A DNA stretch of 64,000 nt from positions 4,537,001 to 4,601,000 of the forward strand of contig NC_079888.1 in the NCBI RefSeq assembly GCF_029227915.1, read 5' to 3'. Positions 1-14,200 of the stretch are shown here, piece after piece (position 1 is the first letter of the stretch; every line of letters begins with the position of its first letter). Position numbers and translations under genes: made by a program. Under the pieces are notes generated by a model. It made no database searches. It was given only the letters and a program-made list of their open reading frames with translations, and had not been told where the DNA came from. Origin of the DNA: Hydractinia symbiolongicarpus (Eukaryota; Cnidaria; Hydrozoa; Anthoathecata; Hydractiniidae).

Positions 1-221
1 ATGTTACTTGAAAAAGTAACATTGTGGGTAATAGATTTTCCACTGAGGCGAGGAGCGTCACATTGACCATCACACAGTATATATTCAACCACTTTCACCA
101 CAAAGCAGCTATTGGCAGGAATGTGTGTGTACACTCCATCTTTTGGAAAGACAAGTTTTCCTGACACCTTGAATTCATTTGCCTTGATCTGTACGACTAG
201 AATAAAAATAACATAACCACC

Positions 222-362
222 ATCATCATCATTCTCGGCTTAACGTCCGTTTTCCATGCTGGCATGGTTGGACTGGGTATATTAATGACCCTCTTCCAAT
301 CTGATCTAGACTGTGTTAAATCTAAACTCAACTTCCTCTTTATCAAGTCTGTCCTTAATAAC
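222..362 (-). mobile_element. Truncated LINE 3' end, (ATG)n-tailed
   Basis: A short copy of the family seen in full at 32405-32826. It begins with a CATCATCATCATT run (the tail on the minus strand), continues with the family sequence containing GTCCGTTTTCCATGCTGGCATG, and matches the longer copy to about 362. It codes for nothing here. Confidence 0.6.
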
Positions 363-3300
363 CCCAGCAGATATACTTAATACAGTATGAGATATGTGAA
401 AACACCTATATGTACACATTGTAATCAAACAAACCAGACAGTGTTGTAAATATTTACTTATCAAGGAAATAAATTATTGTCTCGGAAAAAATGTGTTGTG
501 AGCATGTCTGTTAGGGTTTTACTTTTTTTTCGCTTTTACTTTAAAAAATACACACAAAACATTTAAAGTAACATTATTCACCCTATAGTTGTATTAGGCT
601 AAGGAAAGTAGATAACCTTCATTATACAAGACCACGCACACGAATTTTTAGTGTTTTTATAATTAAACACCTTTTGTCATTTTTCCATCATTTCTCCAGT
701 CATTATTAAAACAAACAAGTTAAGTTTTCAACCTCTCCAAAATAACCAATTGATTTAACAGGTTCATAAAAATGTAAAATAGGAATCAATTTATGTTTGC
801 AGTGCTAGTTTGACAATTCACAAACGTTAAAAAGTTGATATAACAATAGAACTACTTTACAATAATGAATTGGAAAAGTTACTATCTATATTTTGTTCCA
901 TTCGTGGTCTATTACCATAACATACCTATGCCTTAACATATTGGAAAGTCTTTTTAAAAATAAATTTTCTGGGAGGATTAATTTTACAAATTGGTAATTC
1001 AGACATATTTTGCATGTATACATATCACTAAACTTTTTATTTCCAATATTTTCAAAAAGGGGAAAAAAGAAAAAAATTCACAGAAATGTCTCCTCTAAAA
1101 ATGACAAAAAAAGCATTGTATTTCATTACATATTACGTGAAAGTAATCTTAGAGAAAGTGTGTGCATAAAATTCCTTTTCTTGATGTTACTATGGTGATA
1201 ATATATAAAGTCGTGTAAAGGGTATAGATTTCAAATAACAAAAAAAAACATCCTTAAATAGGTGCTGGTTTGCCTAAGCCTTTGTAACTTTTGCTAACCA
1301 ACATACACCAACATCTTAATTTTGATATTGGAATTTACTGTAGGTCATAATAAGTATAATAAAAAATTATTCACTCATCAGCAGTAATGTGTGCTTCATG
1401 ATTTGCAATTCATGAGACATTTATTAATCAATGGGAAAAAAAACAAGGAATTACTTATTATAACACACAATTCTTAAACATTTATTAAAATATTTTACAT
1501 ATTCTGATAAAATATGTTTCTCACCATATATTCTAAACATTGTTTTATTTCACCATGAAATTTATAATTGGTTTAAAATTAATATACATAAAAGATTTGT
1601 TCGTAATTATAGAAATGATATTTAAAAAATTGACAAAAATTATTCACTTCTTTGTATTGATGTTATTAAAACCTATTAAGCTGGATATAGAATCAATATT
1701 ATTATTTATTTTGTCAAAATTAATAAAAGCAGAACTCCAATCATAATTTAACAACTTGTGTAAAGCGGTAGTCCAGTTGCAACAGGCACTTTCCCTGGCG
1801 GAAGCAAAAATTAAACTGATCTCAAAGTGATAAGCAATCTTAAGTTTTATATAGCTGAAAAAATTATTCACTGTCTTTAAACTTTAACGCTTTATTTGTC
1901 AAATTTGCATTGAAAGTTATGTTGCATTATTAAGGACTAGTCAATAAGCTTTTGGGAAGATCAATAGGCAGGAAACAATGGGAAAGATCTGCTGTTTGAA
2001 TTTTGATGATGTCAGCAGTGAGCAGTTTTTCAGAAATTTGTATAGCCATTGCATCTATTGCACATATAGAGCTTGAAACGCTAATCAAGAAAATGTATAT
2101 GATCATTGTATATGATCATATACTTTAGACATATGGTAAAGCTAAAAAGTTCATCTTATTCTGTTTATACTATGTTGAGAATTTGTAATTTAACATTTAT
2201 TAAGTAAAATTCGAAATAATAAAGCTAATATAAAGCCACATTTTTTTTGTGTTTACAGCATACTTCCTTCTCGAAAGCCACCATTTTGTAATATTTTTTT
2301 GGGATTAAACTCAGTTTGACGTCATCTCCCGGATGGCATAAAAAGGCCCCCTGAACATATTGCCGTATAACTCAGAGAAAAAGAAGAAGAGTAAATTATT
2401 GCAACTAAGATTAATTTTGTTAATAATTATATAGAATGTGTCGAAACACTTTCAAAGTCAAGTTTTAATCACTAAAATGTTTTAATCAACGCTGACAAAA
2501 AAGGCTTTGGCAATTCTATCTCTGTCCACTTGCATAGGTGCTGGCTCTTCTTCTACGTTGCATCTAAGACTTTTATATTACATTGTGGTACACTAGGCAG
2601 GGATTTACAGGATTTTACTTCGCTCTGTGCGAGTTGTTGTTTCTTCTTTTTATTTTTCTTTCTTTCTTATATTAATCTATTTTAATTTATCTTTCATGTC
2701 GTATTTCATTCTCATATCAAAGAACACTAAAGGCACTGGGATCGAGGTTGCTTAAATTGTTATTATAATAAGCCAGGGTTGAGTTTTAGCATAGAATGAA
2801 GTTTTCTACAAATTTTCTAAATTAAAAACGCTTTCCGAGTCTAACTCTTTTAACCAACAAAAACTGTAAGGGATCGCGCCGGGGCATTTATTGCAAAGCA
2901 TTTAATGGTTTGTTCTAATAACCCTAAATAGATTCTTTTTCACTTTAAAATATACTTCCCAGTGCAGCAACCCATCTCTGTGGGCATTTCTGTAAGTCTC
3001 TATACAAGTCGGAAAGAGCAAACCTGGCTCTCAGTGCATCAGAATAGCTAAAAAGGCCACGGTTCTCCTCTATAAGCTATTGCTTCCACTTCCATTCTAA
3101 TCCTCATAACCGCTTTCCCAGTTAGAGTCTGATTTACTGTCAGGTAGACTTTTTACTAACCGAAACTAAGAAAGCCTACAACTTTTTCACGGGAACTCAG
3201 TTTTAAAAAGGAATGTAAAAAACAAGTGTTAAATTATCTTCAGTATATACCTGTTACAAACTCGTCTTTAGTACCCGTTACAAATGTTAAAAAAAAAAAC

Positions 3301-4299
3301 AACCGCTTTGTATACATATATATATATATATATAAAACAGCTTTGTGTATATAAAAACATGGGCCAGGGCATAGTTGGCAAAATTATCATCCAGGAGTTG
3401 ACGTCACAAGCCCTTCCGCAAAGGCATTTATTTATAATTGGGACACAAGATGGCGACTGGCACAAAGCTTCTTCTCCAGCTAACATTTTACAACTTTAAC
3501 GATGAATATCTTACAAACAAATCAAAATAAGTATAAAAGAAATTTTTTTTTCATAATTATAGTACAACATTTTGAGTTGATTTTCCAATACTTTTTTTAA
3601 AATGGGAGGTAGGCTTTAAAGAGAAACTGGGATTGTAAGGTTTTTTGATGCTGTCACCAACCCATCGGTTTCAAAATAGTTGGGTTGACCTAGTCATAGG
3701 AAATTGGTCTCAGGGGGTCCCTACAGTTACCCACAAAGGGTTGATATCGGTTATTTACACCCGTTTCCAAGTTATTTAGCCTCAAAGTTTATGAGTTCCC
3801 TGCAATGTCAATCTAATATATTGAAATTGTGATATCACATCAATGTAACTATGTTATTGATTACAACAACAAATTAGTTACTTTTTGTTGGAAAAACAAC
3901 AACAAAAAAATAGCCAAGAAACACTGTTACTTCTTAATAACAATTAAGACATATTTTCACGCTAGTTTTAAAGGAAGAAAAGAGATATAGAGGACTTTCA
4001 TCGTGACCCGTGCTGTTTGTAATCCCCAGACCTTTTACGCAAATCGACAGGCAAAATAATGCAGGTGGTAGTCCGTGGACCAGTCCATTCCAAACTTTAT
4101 TTTAGGTAGAGGCATCTTTTGATCTTGAAATTAGAATATAGCTTGCATGTAGTTTAGATTTAGATCATATATCATTGAAAAGATACTAGAAGCCACAGTA
4201 CGAAAGTTTTTAATTATAATTTGACTTTCCTCACGTTGAAATTACGTGGAAGTGGACCAAAAAACTGCCAATGCGAACTATAACCAAATCTTCAAATTT
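363..4299. other. Intergenic, no supported gene
   Basis: AT-rich DNA with many stops in all frames. The only open frames are short (62-75 codons), have no recognisable motif and lie in low-complexity sequence. Small features are a duplicated TATATGATCA motif near 2095-2122 and a TA microsatellite near 3313-3334. I saw no Ig exon here, so I cannot place a left-hand partner for gene A in this stretch. Confidence 0.6.
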
Positions 4300-6096
4300 A
4301 ATTATGTTAGTAAAATCTTTGTGGAAAACAGCTAAAAAAGTTAAAAATAAAGAAATAGACCGGTCTGGATGATCTTCCACCACGCTTATTAAAGGACGCT
4401 GCAAGTATTGTAGCAGGACCATTAAGTCACATCATAAACTTGTCTGTTAAATCTGGAGAGGTACTATCTGATTGGAAAATAAGTATATATAAAGTTGTTC
4501 CTATACTGAAAAATTGGAACTGTACTTCTGCAAATAAGTTTTTTCCATAATTCTGATAGTTTTAAAAATTATGGAAAGAGCAATTCAGGAACAATTGGTT
4601 GATTATTTAGAGAACAACAAGCTTCTTTCAAATCGCCATGTAGTTTTAGAAAAGGTAGATCCCCGGAGCTAGCTAGCCGACATAAGTAAAGAAGTAGATT
4701 AGGAAAAGCTTGTAAGAACTGTCTTCATAGATATTTCCAAGGCATTTGATATGTTAGGGCACTCCATACCACTTTCAAAGTTGAAATCATATATATGGTA
4801 TATAATGCGTTAAGTTGGATTGGTTCCGCAGTTACTTATTTAACAGAAAGCAAGTGTGAATACAAAGGTAAACTGTCAGATGCTTATCCTATACCCTGTG
4901 GCGTACCGCAAGGGTCCGTTCTGGGACCTATATTGTTCCTTATTTACTTTAATGATTTTAAAGACATCCTTAAACATTCAAAAGTGATCCAATTCGCTGA
5001 CGATACAGTTGTTTATGTATCAGATAAGTGTTTTAACACAATTGAACGTAAATTAAATGAAGATTTGCAATCGATTGCAGCCTATTTTTTTTACCAACGA
5101 ATTGATTATCAATTCCAGTAAAGGAAAACCGAATCCATGTTGCTTGGAACAGCTATAAAACTATGAAAATTTTCAACTGGACTAAGCCTTTCGTACGGTC
5201 ATAAGGGGGTTGTGGCCACAGCTCGATACAAATATCTGGGTACTCAAATCAATCAATCGTTAAAAATGGAGGAAAATTTTAATTACCTCTATAAACAAGC
5301 ATCAAATAAACTTCGTATGTTGATTACTCGAGAGATGGCTTGGACAAAGAATGCTCTAGCAAAATTAACCAATCAATGATTTTATCTGCACTAATGTACA
5401 ATTGTACAACAAATTTGAATTTGAACTCAACAGAAAAATATAAACTTCAATCAAAAAGAAATCGAGCTGAGAGGATCACTGATGTTCCACAAAAGAATAT
5501 CATAAATTTAGTTGAGAGAAGGTCAGTTTTAATTGTGCGAAAATGTATTGATGGCTTAATGTGTTATGATTTTTCTAATTATTTTCAGTTTATTAAGCAC
5601 ACAAAGAGAACCAGAAACAAAGGCTATTTTCTAAAAATTCCTAGAGTGAAACTCGAGTTTTCCCGTTCTGGCTTTTTCTCAATGGGTGTAAAACATTTCA
5701 ATTTTTTGCCCAAACAAACAGAGTCCTTTAGGGATTTTAAGAAGCTGTGCGACACATATTTTGATACATAGTATTAGATATAGTATTGTGTATATTGAAG
5801 TCTATTTTTTTCATCAAGTCTATTCAACTTTGTCCTTTCATGCTTCCTTGTTTTCTTTTTTCAGTCTGCATTGCTACATGGTAACTTTTATTGTCTTTTT
5901 TTCCAGTTCATGTGTGTGTTTCTTATACGTTGCTCAAGTTTCTCAATTTTTTTTAAGATATTTTACTTATTTTACTAACTTTATTATATATACACAGGAC
6001 ACATTTAAATAGCAGTGTTTCAAATACTGAAAATGTTTTCATCCTGTATATATATATAAATAATCGTCATAAATAAATAAATAAACAAATAAATAA
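4300..6096 (+). pseudogene. Decayed non-LTR retrotransposon (LINE) with RT fragments
   Basis: Pieces of one reverse transcriptase lie in order but in shifting frames. Around 4370 there is LPPRLLKDAAS followed by LSDWK, typical of LINE RT finger regions. Around 4720 there is VFIDISKAFD with the first catalytic Asp. At 4795-5121 a 108-codon open frame carries GVPQGSVLGPILF and the FADD catalytic box. At 5340-5771 a 143-codon frame matches the LINE C-terminal end (RSGFFSMGVKHFNFLP and SFRDFKKL). Several stops and frameshifts lie between the pieces, so it is inactive. The 3' end is an AATA-type simple tail at about 6069-6096. It is likely CR1/L2- or jockey-like, but the clade was not resolved. 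Its strand is opposite to gene A. Confidence 0.8.
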
Positions 6097-9000
6097 GGTC
6101 TGCACTTTTTTGTTGGTCGATTTTCTGATTTTTTCCGCACATGCGCTAGAATTCCGTAAAAACGTAAAAAAAACGTAAACATAGAAACTTATATATCTAT
6201 TTAAATTGGAATGCAAAAAACACAGACTAAAATGTATTAATATATATATTATAATAGATTTTATATTTCAGTTAAATCAAATTTTTACATTTTTTTACTT
6301 TTGTACAGGGTGTATTAAACATAGACAGGGAAGTGATTCCCCAATTTCTCTCTATAAATTTTTTAAATGAAACTAAATTGGGACGAGAAAGAAAAAACAG
6401 TGAAAATAAATTTTCGCATATGTTTTTTGTTAAGCTTGAAATTCTGTCCAAACATGCCTACTAAAATATCTTTCGATATATAAAATTGTCAAAGATTTTT
6501 TACGTGAAATCCAAAAATATTGACAAATCAGATTTCTCATGCTTCAAAACTAATGAACTATATTTTGTTGATTTGCAATGTAAGTAAGTAAGAAAGTAAG
6601 TAATAATAATATGCAACTTCTGAAATATGGAGCATTAGAAACACGTTTGTGTTCCCTCTTGAAAAAAATTGACAGGATTTATCCCTGGACATTGGTTAGG
6701 TTAGGCTAAACACATAAAATTTAAATCACCACTCTACCAAACGGTAGACTGAAAGCACATTGGTAGCAAACTAGCAAAATTAAAAACTAACCTAAATTTG
6801 CAGAAAGCAGCATTGACAAAGTAAATATCTTTAGCCACATGTTTCTGCAACTAAATCACTTCTTCCTGATGATTGTCACTTCCAGTTTTGAGTACAGATT
6901 GCACATGTAGTTTTTGTTTTGTTTTGACCCTCCTCCACATATAAATGTAACCAATTCAAACTAACGTCGCCACAGGGTCCCTTATTTTAAAAAGGTAGCG
7001 GGAAGAATCGTATAACTCGTTGTGTCGCATAAATATAATATGCGCTGGCCGAGATAGTGATAAGGTTAGTTTTGTAGTATTTAATAACTTTAACCTTTAT
7101 TTAACTAGATTTTGATGAAATCGAAACAAGGAAATATATACATCTAATGCCGATTACACGAATTAGCCCACCTAACAGATAGCAAAAATAAAACTATTAA
7201 AAAAAATATTAATCGCCATGGGTGATCTTTTAAAAAGCAATCATTGTCTAATAGAACGTTAATATCCTTTAAACTTTCTGAGGAACGGAGAAGTTCTGTA
7301 AGCATTTAAATTTCTAATTTTTGTTGCGAAGAAACACTCCTTCATAGGTACTTCTTGTTCCACAAACAATATTGATCATAATGTTTTTCATATCTTATTG
7401 CACAACCCACATAGTTAGTTGCCGCAAGGACAGCTCCAAAAAGCGTCGTCTTTAAAAAACTTTTGTAGAAATTAAAGAAACTGTAAATAAGACCCGCGCT
7501 GAAGCCACCGTGACGATCAACCTACTTCTCTCCTACACTCTTGTTTTTATTATTAACACAAAATTTTGACTGAAACTCAACCGTTTCTTACTTGTTGCTT
7601 GTTTACTATCTATTAGTAACACTAAGTTTGAGTGTTAGCTTGCGCAGTTAGGTTGGTGCGCCAGCTGAAATCAAAGTATTGCAATCGCGTTTGTCGTCGT
7701 ATGATGACTTTAAGAACAACTAAATTCTCGAACACTATGCCTGTTTTAAAATTCCCATTGTTTTTCTTTCAAGTAACTCACTTTAAGATAGATGTTGCTG
7801 CAAGATGCGTTAGGGTTAACTGGAAGCGTGTATATGGTGCATGAACATCGTAAAGAAATGCGACAATTGTTGCCCTAAATGTAAAAAATTTATTTCTGTG
7901 TTAGATGTGAAAGGATAAAGCTGGATCCACCTAGGTTAAACGATCAAATGTTAGTATTGTTCAATCTATGAGAATAGATTTAATTAAGTTTCTCATGCTC
8001 AACGTCAGGTTGACTCAGCAATTTTTTATATTACTTTATTAAATTCTTCACATAACTAAAAAAAGTCCTAATTAGAAATCTTTTTATAAATCTATGCTTA
8101 TAGCCATAGCACTGATTGGCAGAGAGTCTCTCCCTCACAGATGGAAGTATGGATTCTCGATGCATTGTTGCATTTAATGGAAGTCTTTTGTTTCTTAATG
8201 TGTTAGGGAGTTTTTTTCTTGCTGAGTCCGGGTCAGCAATAAAACAGGAAAATATCTCCTTATTACGTGTTATTTCTTTATTCTATTGGAAAATGCTTTC
8301 AAAAGTTCTGCCTTGGTTAATAGGATTAATGCTATTTAAGTTTCTAAATACAAAAAAATGCTGACTCAGAAGATTATTATAACACCAATTAAGTTTTTTA
8401 AAGTCTAAAAAGTCATCGGTTTTTTATACTTATGAAATGTTAATTCTGTCGACTTATTTTTCCCAATTTGTGCATCGATTCGTCTAACAAATTGAGAAGC
8501 GAAAGGGGGACATTCCATCGAAAAGAGGGAAATTCCATTGACAAAGAATTTTTACTATTGTGTTCTGTCGGACAGAATAATTTTTCCGACAAGGTATTCG
8601 TCAGATTATTAGTCTTCACAGTATAAATACAACTATTTGTTTACAAAGTTGAAACTCATCCCGTATTTTTTGCAAATTCTATCGAATCAAGTAAAACTTC
8701 TGATAAATTATTTATTAACTTTATATTAAAAACATCTATCTTTTTAAAAAACGTTTGGATGTATGGATATTCTCTCCTTAAATATTACAATAAACACCCT
8801 ACAATATCCTTCAATAATAAACCGCAAATATGTCGGCACAACGAATAAATGTGTACTGCAACACCAGTCAACAAGTTGGCGTTATCTGCATGTTAAAAAC
8901 CACTTACATAAAGTATTATGTCGCATATGGTTCGCTCTGTTCCTGATTTCAATGACCCCTTAACATATACGCGCTTGTATCTTTATTTCGTTTAATAAAA

Positions 9001-10927
9001 TCTATTCTTACGTAACTCACAACGACTAATACTCACAATACTCACAATGCAAAAGTTTTCTACTGAAACAGTTGGAACTAAGCCTACAAAAAGCCAAAAA
9101 ATCACAGATAAAAGAAAATAATGGAGAACAAAAGAAATTCAGCACCTATGTAAAATATATATTATTCGCCATTCCGACCTTAAAAAATAAGTCTTGAAAC
9201 AATTCTCCCAATGTATTTCTGGCAAGCCGGAATTCAAAATATACCAAAAAGACTGCATTTAAAACTCCACACGAAAAGGGCAGTCAGCTAGTAAGCATAA
9301 CCTAAGCTAAACAGCCTTTTGAGGGCAATTATTTTTGTTTAAGCTTTTGTGTGCATTATCTCTAACGAAGTTCTGGCATGACATATATAAAAAAACAAAA
9401 AAGGAAAAAACAGCTAAAATCAACGGCAGCAGTACACCAACATCGAGGAAGATGACACACATCAAAAAATGAAAACAGAAATGAAAGCAAATAACTAAAG
9501 AAATATATGAAGTTTTTAAACGTTAAAAATACACCTCTCTATAGCATGCACGGATAATTTTTTAGTGAATGCGCCCAAAAACTGTCTAGCGGCATTACAT
9601 TTCGTTAAGATGATATCAAGTGCATACTTAAGTATGCAGGACTCCCTATCATTGCTTCGGTTAAGACTTTCATTGTTTTGCTACACATTTCAGCGCCAGG
9701 GATAATTTAAAGACTAGTTGCATATTGTTGAGTTGGAATCTCTGTTCCACTTTCCAGGTGCCAAACTAGACGTATCAGAAATAGCTGACGTAACCATGTG
9801 TTCAGAGTTGATTTTTTTATTATAAAGGCATATACAGATAAAGTTTCAAATACCTACGTACCCATATTTTTCGGATTTTAATGACATTTTAAAAAAGTGA
9901 CAAAAGCTCGGACCGACGATAAGACAATGAATGTATAAGCCAAAGAACACATATTCCAATAATGTTTTTCGCCCTTCACAATATATATAATAATTTCTCT
10001 CATGATGTTTTTGCTAGCGCTTTGTTTTTTGGCATATGCGAAGGTTGGAAACTGATTTTAGGTGGAAATCGTAACTTTAAGGACATAATTGGGCTTCAAT
10101 AGGACATCATACCGGCAAAAGAGTTTCTTATTTTACCGATAAACATATCAAGATCAGTTGTTCTGAAAAAAACTTATGCTCGAGGTACAAGACTTGGTAC
10201 AATAATGATCCACATTGTAATATACGGGTATACGTCAGTCTGTCACGCAAAATGGTACCAGAGGTAGTAAGACGCACACAATGCGGCATTAAAAGGACGT
10301 GTGAACCAACGGAGCAATATATTAGGCTGTTACAAAAAAACGTTAAGTGATGATTCTTTTTTATAATTACTTCACAGGAGCGTTACACAAAAGTTTAAAA
10401 ACAATCAACATAAAAAAACATCGGTAAATTTTTATTATACAAGTGAAATTTCCCATCAAGTTATCAAATTAATCCCACAAACAATATAAAAATTTATATA
10501 TATTGAAAATTCCTACTTAAAAATTGCCACACTAACTAATGTGGACAATTCATGTTTCAATTAAACCACATTGGTGTTTATATGCTTTATTTATTCCTAA
10601 AATAAACAGTGCAAACAAGGTGATTGGTTAAAAATAGAAAGATATGTAATGAAAAAGCAACGTAAGGATATTTTTGATGCAGCATCAAAGGCTATATTTC
10701 AAAACTCCGTATGGAGTATATATTAATCAAGCGATCTTAGTTCAAACGCTAATAATTAAATTTATTATCGTACTTGGTCCCTTGTGAGATCTTACTACAC
10801 TGACCTTTCTACCAAAAGAAAGAATATAGGCAAAAAAATATAGGTCTTTTCGTTTGAATATATAAATAAAAAATTAAAAGCAGAAATTAAAAAATCTGGA
10901 CTGTAATATATGGTGCGGTAGTTACGG
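6097..10927. other. Intergenic DNA downstream of gene A, no supported gene
   Basis: This stretch contains only short chance frames (for example 7632-7844 and 8116-8364) without domain signatures. A GTAA/GTAAGAAA simple run lies near 6588-6615. An imperfect palindrome TTCTGTCGGACAGAA lies near 8564-8578. A segment around 7640-7700 resembles, on the opposite strand, sequence in gene A intron 2 (around 14650-14710), so it is probably a dispersed repeat. The 3' UTR and polyadenylation site of gene A should lie just below 10928. Confidence 0.5.
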
Positions 10928-11262
10928 TTAATTGCCTTTTGAACATCCGAGGAATGCATCACGTGATCTAAAGAAGATATATAAAGAATTGGTAAATATG
11001 AAATTCTTTAGTGTTGCTGGAATTCAAATCAAGTAAATCCTAAGGATAATAAAATACCCCGAAAAAATTCATCCGCTCTTTTAGTAGCTCTCTATACCCT
11101 CTATTATTATTTGACTGCTTCCTTCGTCATGTTCTTTTTTCTCGCGTCTATTTTGATTTTACTTGCATTTATTGCACTTAGTATTTACGCATTTCAGCAT
11201 TAAGAACCATTGTAATTTATGGATGCTTGAAATATATGTCGAATAATAATAATAATAACAAC

Positions 11263-11293
<31 letters not shown>

Positions 11294-14200
11294 GAATCAT
11301 TAAATTGTGATAAATAGAAGCCAATCGGTTTTTATTTAGGGTTTTACTTCACATAAGCGGCAAAAAATACTCCAAAAAACCAAAAGTCGTGAAACTTTCC
11401 ATCATATTCAGATGAATTAAATCCATAACCCAACTGTATTACATCTTTGATCGCAATTATAGACGATTTGAACTTACCAATCAAAGGTAAGGATATTATT
11501 TGATAATTGTTCATTTAAAAGCGAAAGGAAACTCACTTTATAACTGTAACATATGTCGAAGATGTGATTGTTTTGTAGACATTGGACGCGACACAAGTAT
11601 ACACACCACCATGATGAAATTCAGCTTTAGCAATACTATACACAAATTGGTGCTTGTAATTTGGCCTGGAACTGAAAAAAGAAAGAATAATTAAAGTCAA
11701 GTGACGTTTATTCAAAACAAAAAATAATATGCACTAAAGATTTTAAGGTTCATGTTCGAACAAATATAATGTGAATCGTGTTGCATAACAAAGTGAAACC
11801 AAGCTAACTATATATCAACATTGCAAGCCTTTCTTCCATTTTGGACACTGGCATTAACACTATGGTAACGTTTACGTAAGAACTACTTAAGAAATTAATT
11901 GTGATGGTAGATAATTTAGAGTAAAATATACAATTGGTGGAGGATTTGGGCTTATTGGACTATACACAGTACTCTGAGAATAATCGTGACAACATTTTGT
12001 TTGTTTTTTCTCATCATATTTGCCCAAAGAGAATAGGTTACGCAGAAAACAAACAAAAAAATAACAACAACCACGGCATCAAGTTAGGTAACTGATAATC
12101 TGAAATCTTAGAAACTGTCCATTTATAAAATGTATACCTCGTTAGAAGAGTGTCATTATGGTATAACGAATACTGAACAACTGGATAACCCAAAGCTGAG
12201 CACTCCAGTGTTAATTTAAAGTTATGTGATACGACTTGCGCTTTTGGAAGTTGCTTTATCCACGATGGTTCACCTATCACCAAAAAAGTATGACAACGAT
12301 CCATAGACAAAAAAATGAAATACATATGACTTAAATTATATGTTATAAGTATCAGTCATTTCATTTTATCCTTCCTTAGATTTAGAGATTGAAAGTAAAT
12401 AAAAAGACAAGTTGTACGCCTCGCGGAAAAATACACTGGAGCAGGCGAATAATAGAAGAGATCATTAAGCACTGAAATGATCTAAGTCATGAACTATTAG
12501 TATATAAACATTTTCAAATGTCAATCTGCTTGTTAATATTGCTGTAATGTTAGAAGAAGGTAAGTTAATAATAACAAAAAATATCAAACAAAATGAATAC
12601 ATGATCATTACAGACACAGCAGCCTATTTTAAATTTCTACAAATGGTAAAAAAAGGTTGTGCAGAACAAGGGAAGGTGTACAGTATTACAAAACAGCTAA
12701 GATTTTTGTTACATCTCAGATATTTGTTAGGCTGCATTTAGGATAACGTAAATAACTCACTATGAACCATTAATAGCCCTTGCTTCGAGTCTTCACCCAG
12801 GCTATTTCTTGTGACACATTTATATACTCCGAAGTCTGTTGCTGTAACCGGGTCAATTCGTAGCTGCATATTCCCGGCCAAAATTTTGATGTTGCCTGAA
12901 CCACTGCCATTTGAAGGTAAAATTTTAACTCCGTTTTTATACCAGGATATCAAAGGGGTTGGTCTAAAAATATTTGTAACTTTTTTCAAAAGCCTTCACG
13001 CACTCTTAATAAGTTGCTTTTTTAGAATGAGAATGTGCAAATCTCCTCGTGATCCAAACAATTTTTATTTTGTCTGCCTGTTTGCGTTATTTACTTATTG
13101 GACATTCAAGCAACCTGCTAATGATTGGTTAATTAAATAATGCCTAAGTATTATACAGCAATATGAAACGAAATGTCCCCTACTTATCCGATAAAATTGC
13201 TCACCCAGTCTGGCCGTAGGTTTGATCAGGGTGAACTGCTCTTAGCTGATAGTAAATGCAATAATTCGAAGATTAATTTTGGTCATTTAATACAATATAA
13301 ATTAGAACAAACACTTACTTTCCTGTCGCACCGCATAATATATCCACTGATCTTCCTTCAACAGCGGAGAACTCTTTATCCATGTGAGATACCAAAGTTG
13401 GTAAAAATGACTCGTTGGTAGCTATAAATTCCATAACCAAACCTTAGAAAGCACGGAGTGTAAGGATCGGCAAAACATTACAATACATTTCTCGTATGTA
13501 CTGGGTTTGTCTAAAGCAAGCGCCTAAATTTATTCGTAGGTCATCTCCTTTATACTTTTCTCTATAGTATGGGTTTAATTCTTCCACTTTTTTGTTATTA
13601 TAACTATTTGTTGGAATTTTTAAGTACTAAGTTACTTTGTAAGCATCAATAACGCAAAATATACTTTGCGTTAAAATTACTGACTACAGCAACAAGTACT
13701 GACTTGACCACAATTTACAGCTTGAAAGTACACCTTTTTTGTGAAACATTCAATGACAATGAGTCAAATGTATTGGGTCTGTAAGGCGACCAGTTAAAAC
13801 ATAAAATGTACTTGTTTACTACAAAAGTTACTGAACAAAGAGTAAAAATAAAAGGGCCAGGAAACTAAAAACCTTTTTGAGCATCGATTTTAAACTGACA
13901 GCTGAGAGTCACCTCTCTCTGGTTGTACAAGATGCAGCTGATGCCACCCAAGTTATTAATAAAATCAACATCACTCTGTTTCAAGTGCGGAATGACAAAG
14001 GAGCCAGATTTTCCAATGAATGCATGCTTTATTGGCAAATTGGTACTCAGTATAACAGGAACAGCGTTATATTTCATGACGCCCCAATAGTAAATTTGTC
14101 CGTGACCAGTTGTATGTGTGGGACATTTTAACGTTAAACTTTTACCAAGAGTTGCTTTAACAGTTCTTGCTGCATCATGTGATTGGAAGCCAGGGTTGAA

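Noticed and set aside
3268-3499. Overlapping 71-72-codon frames on both strands
   Set aside because: They run through a TA microsatellite and show no motif.
5761-6012. 83-codon hydrophobic frame after the LINE RT
   Set aside because: It lies in the T-rich LINE 3' UTR and has no domain signature.
7632-7844. 70-codon frame with VRLVRQLKS, similar to a minus frame at 14541-14735
   Set aside because: The likeness comes from a dispersed DNA repeat; neither frame has a domain or support beyond that.
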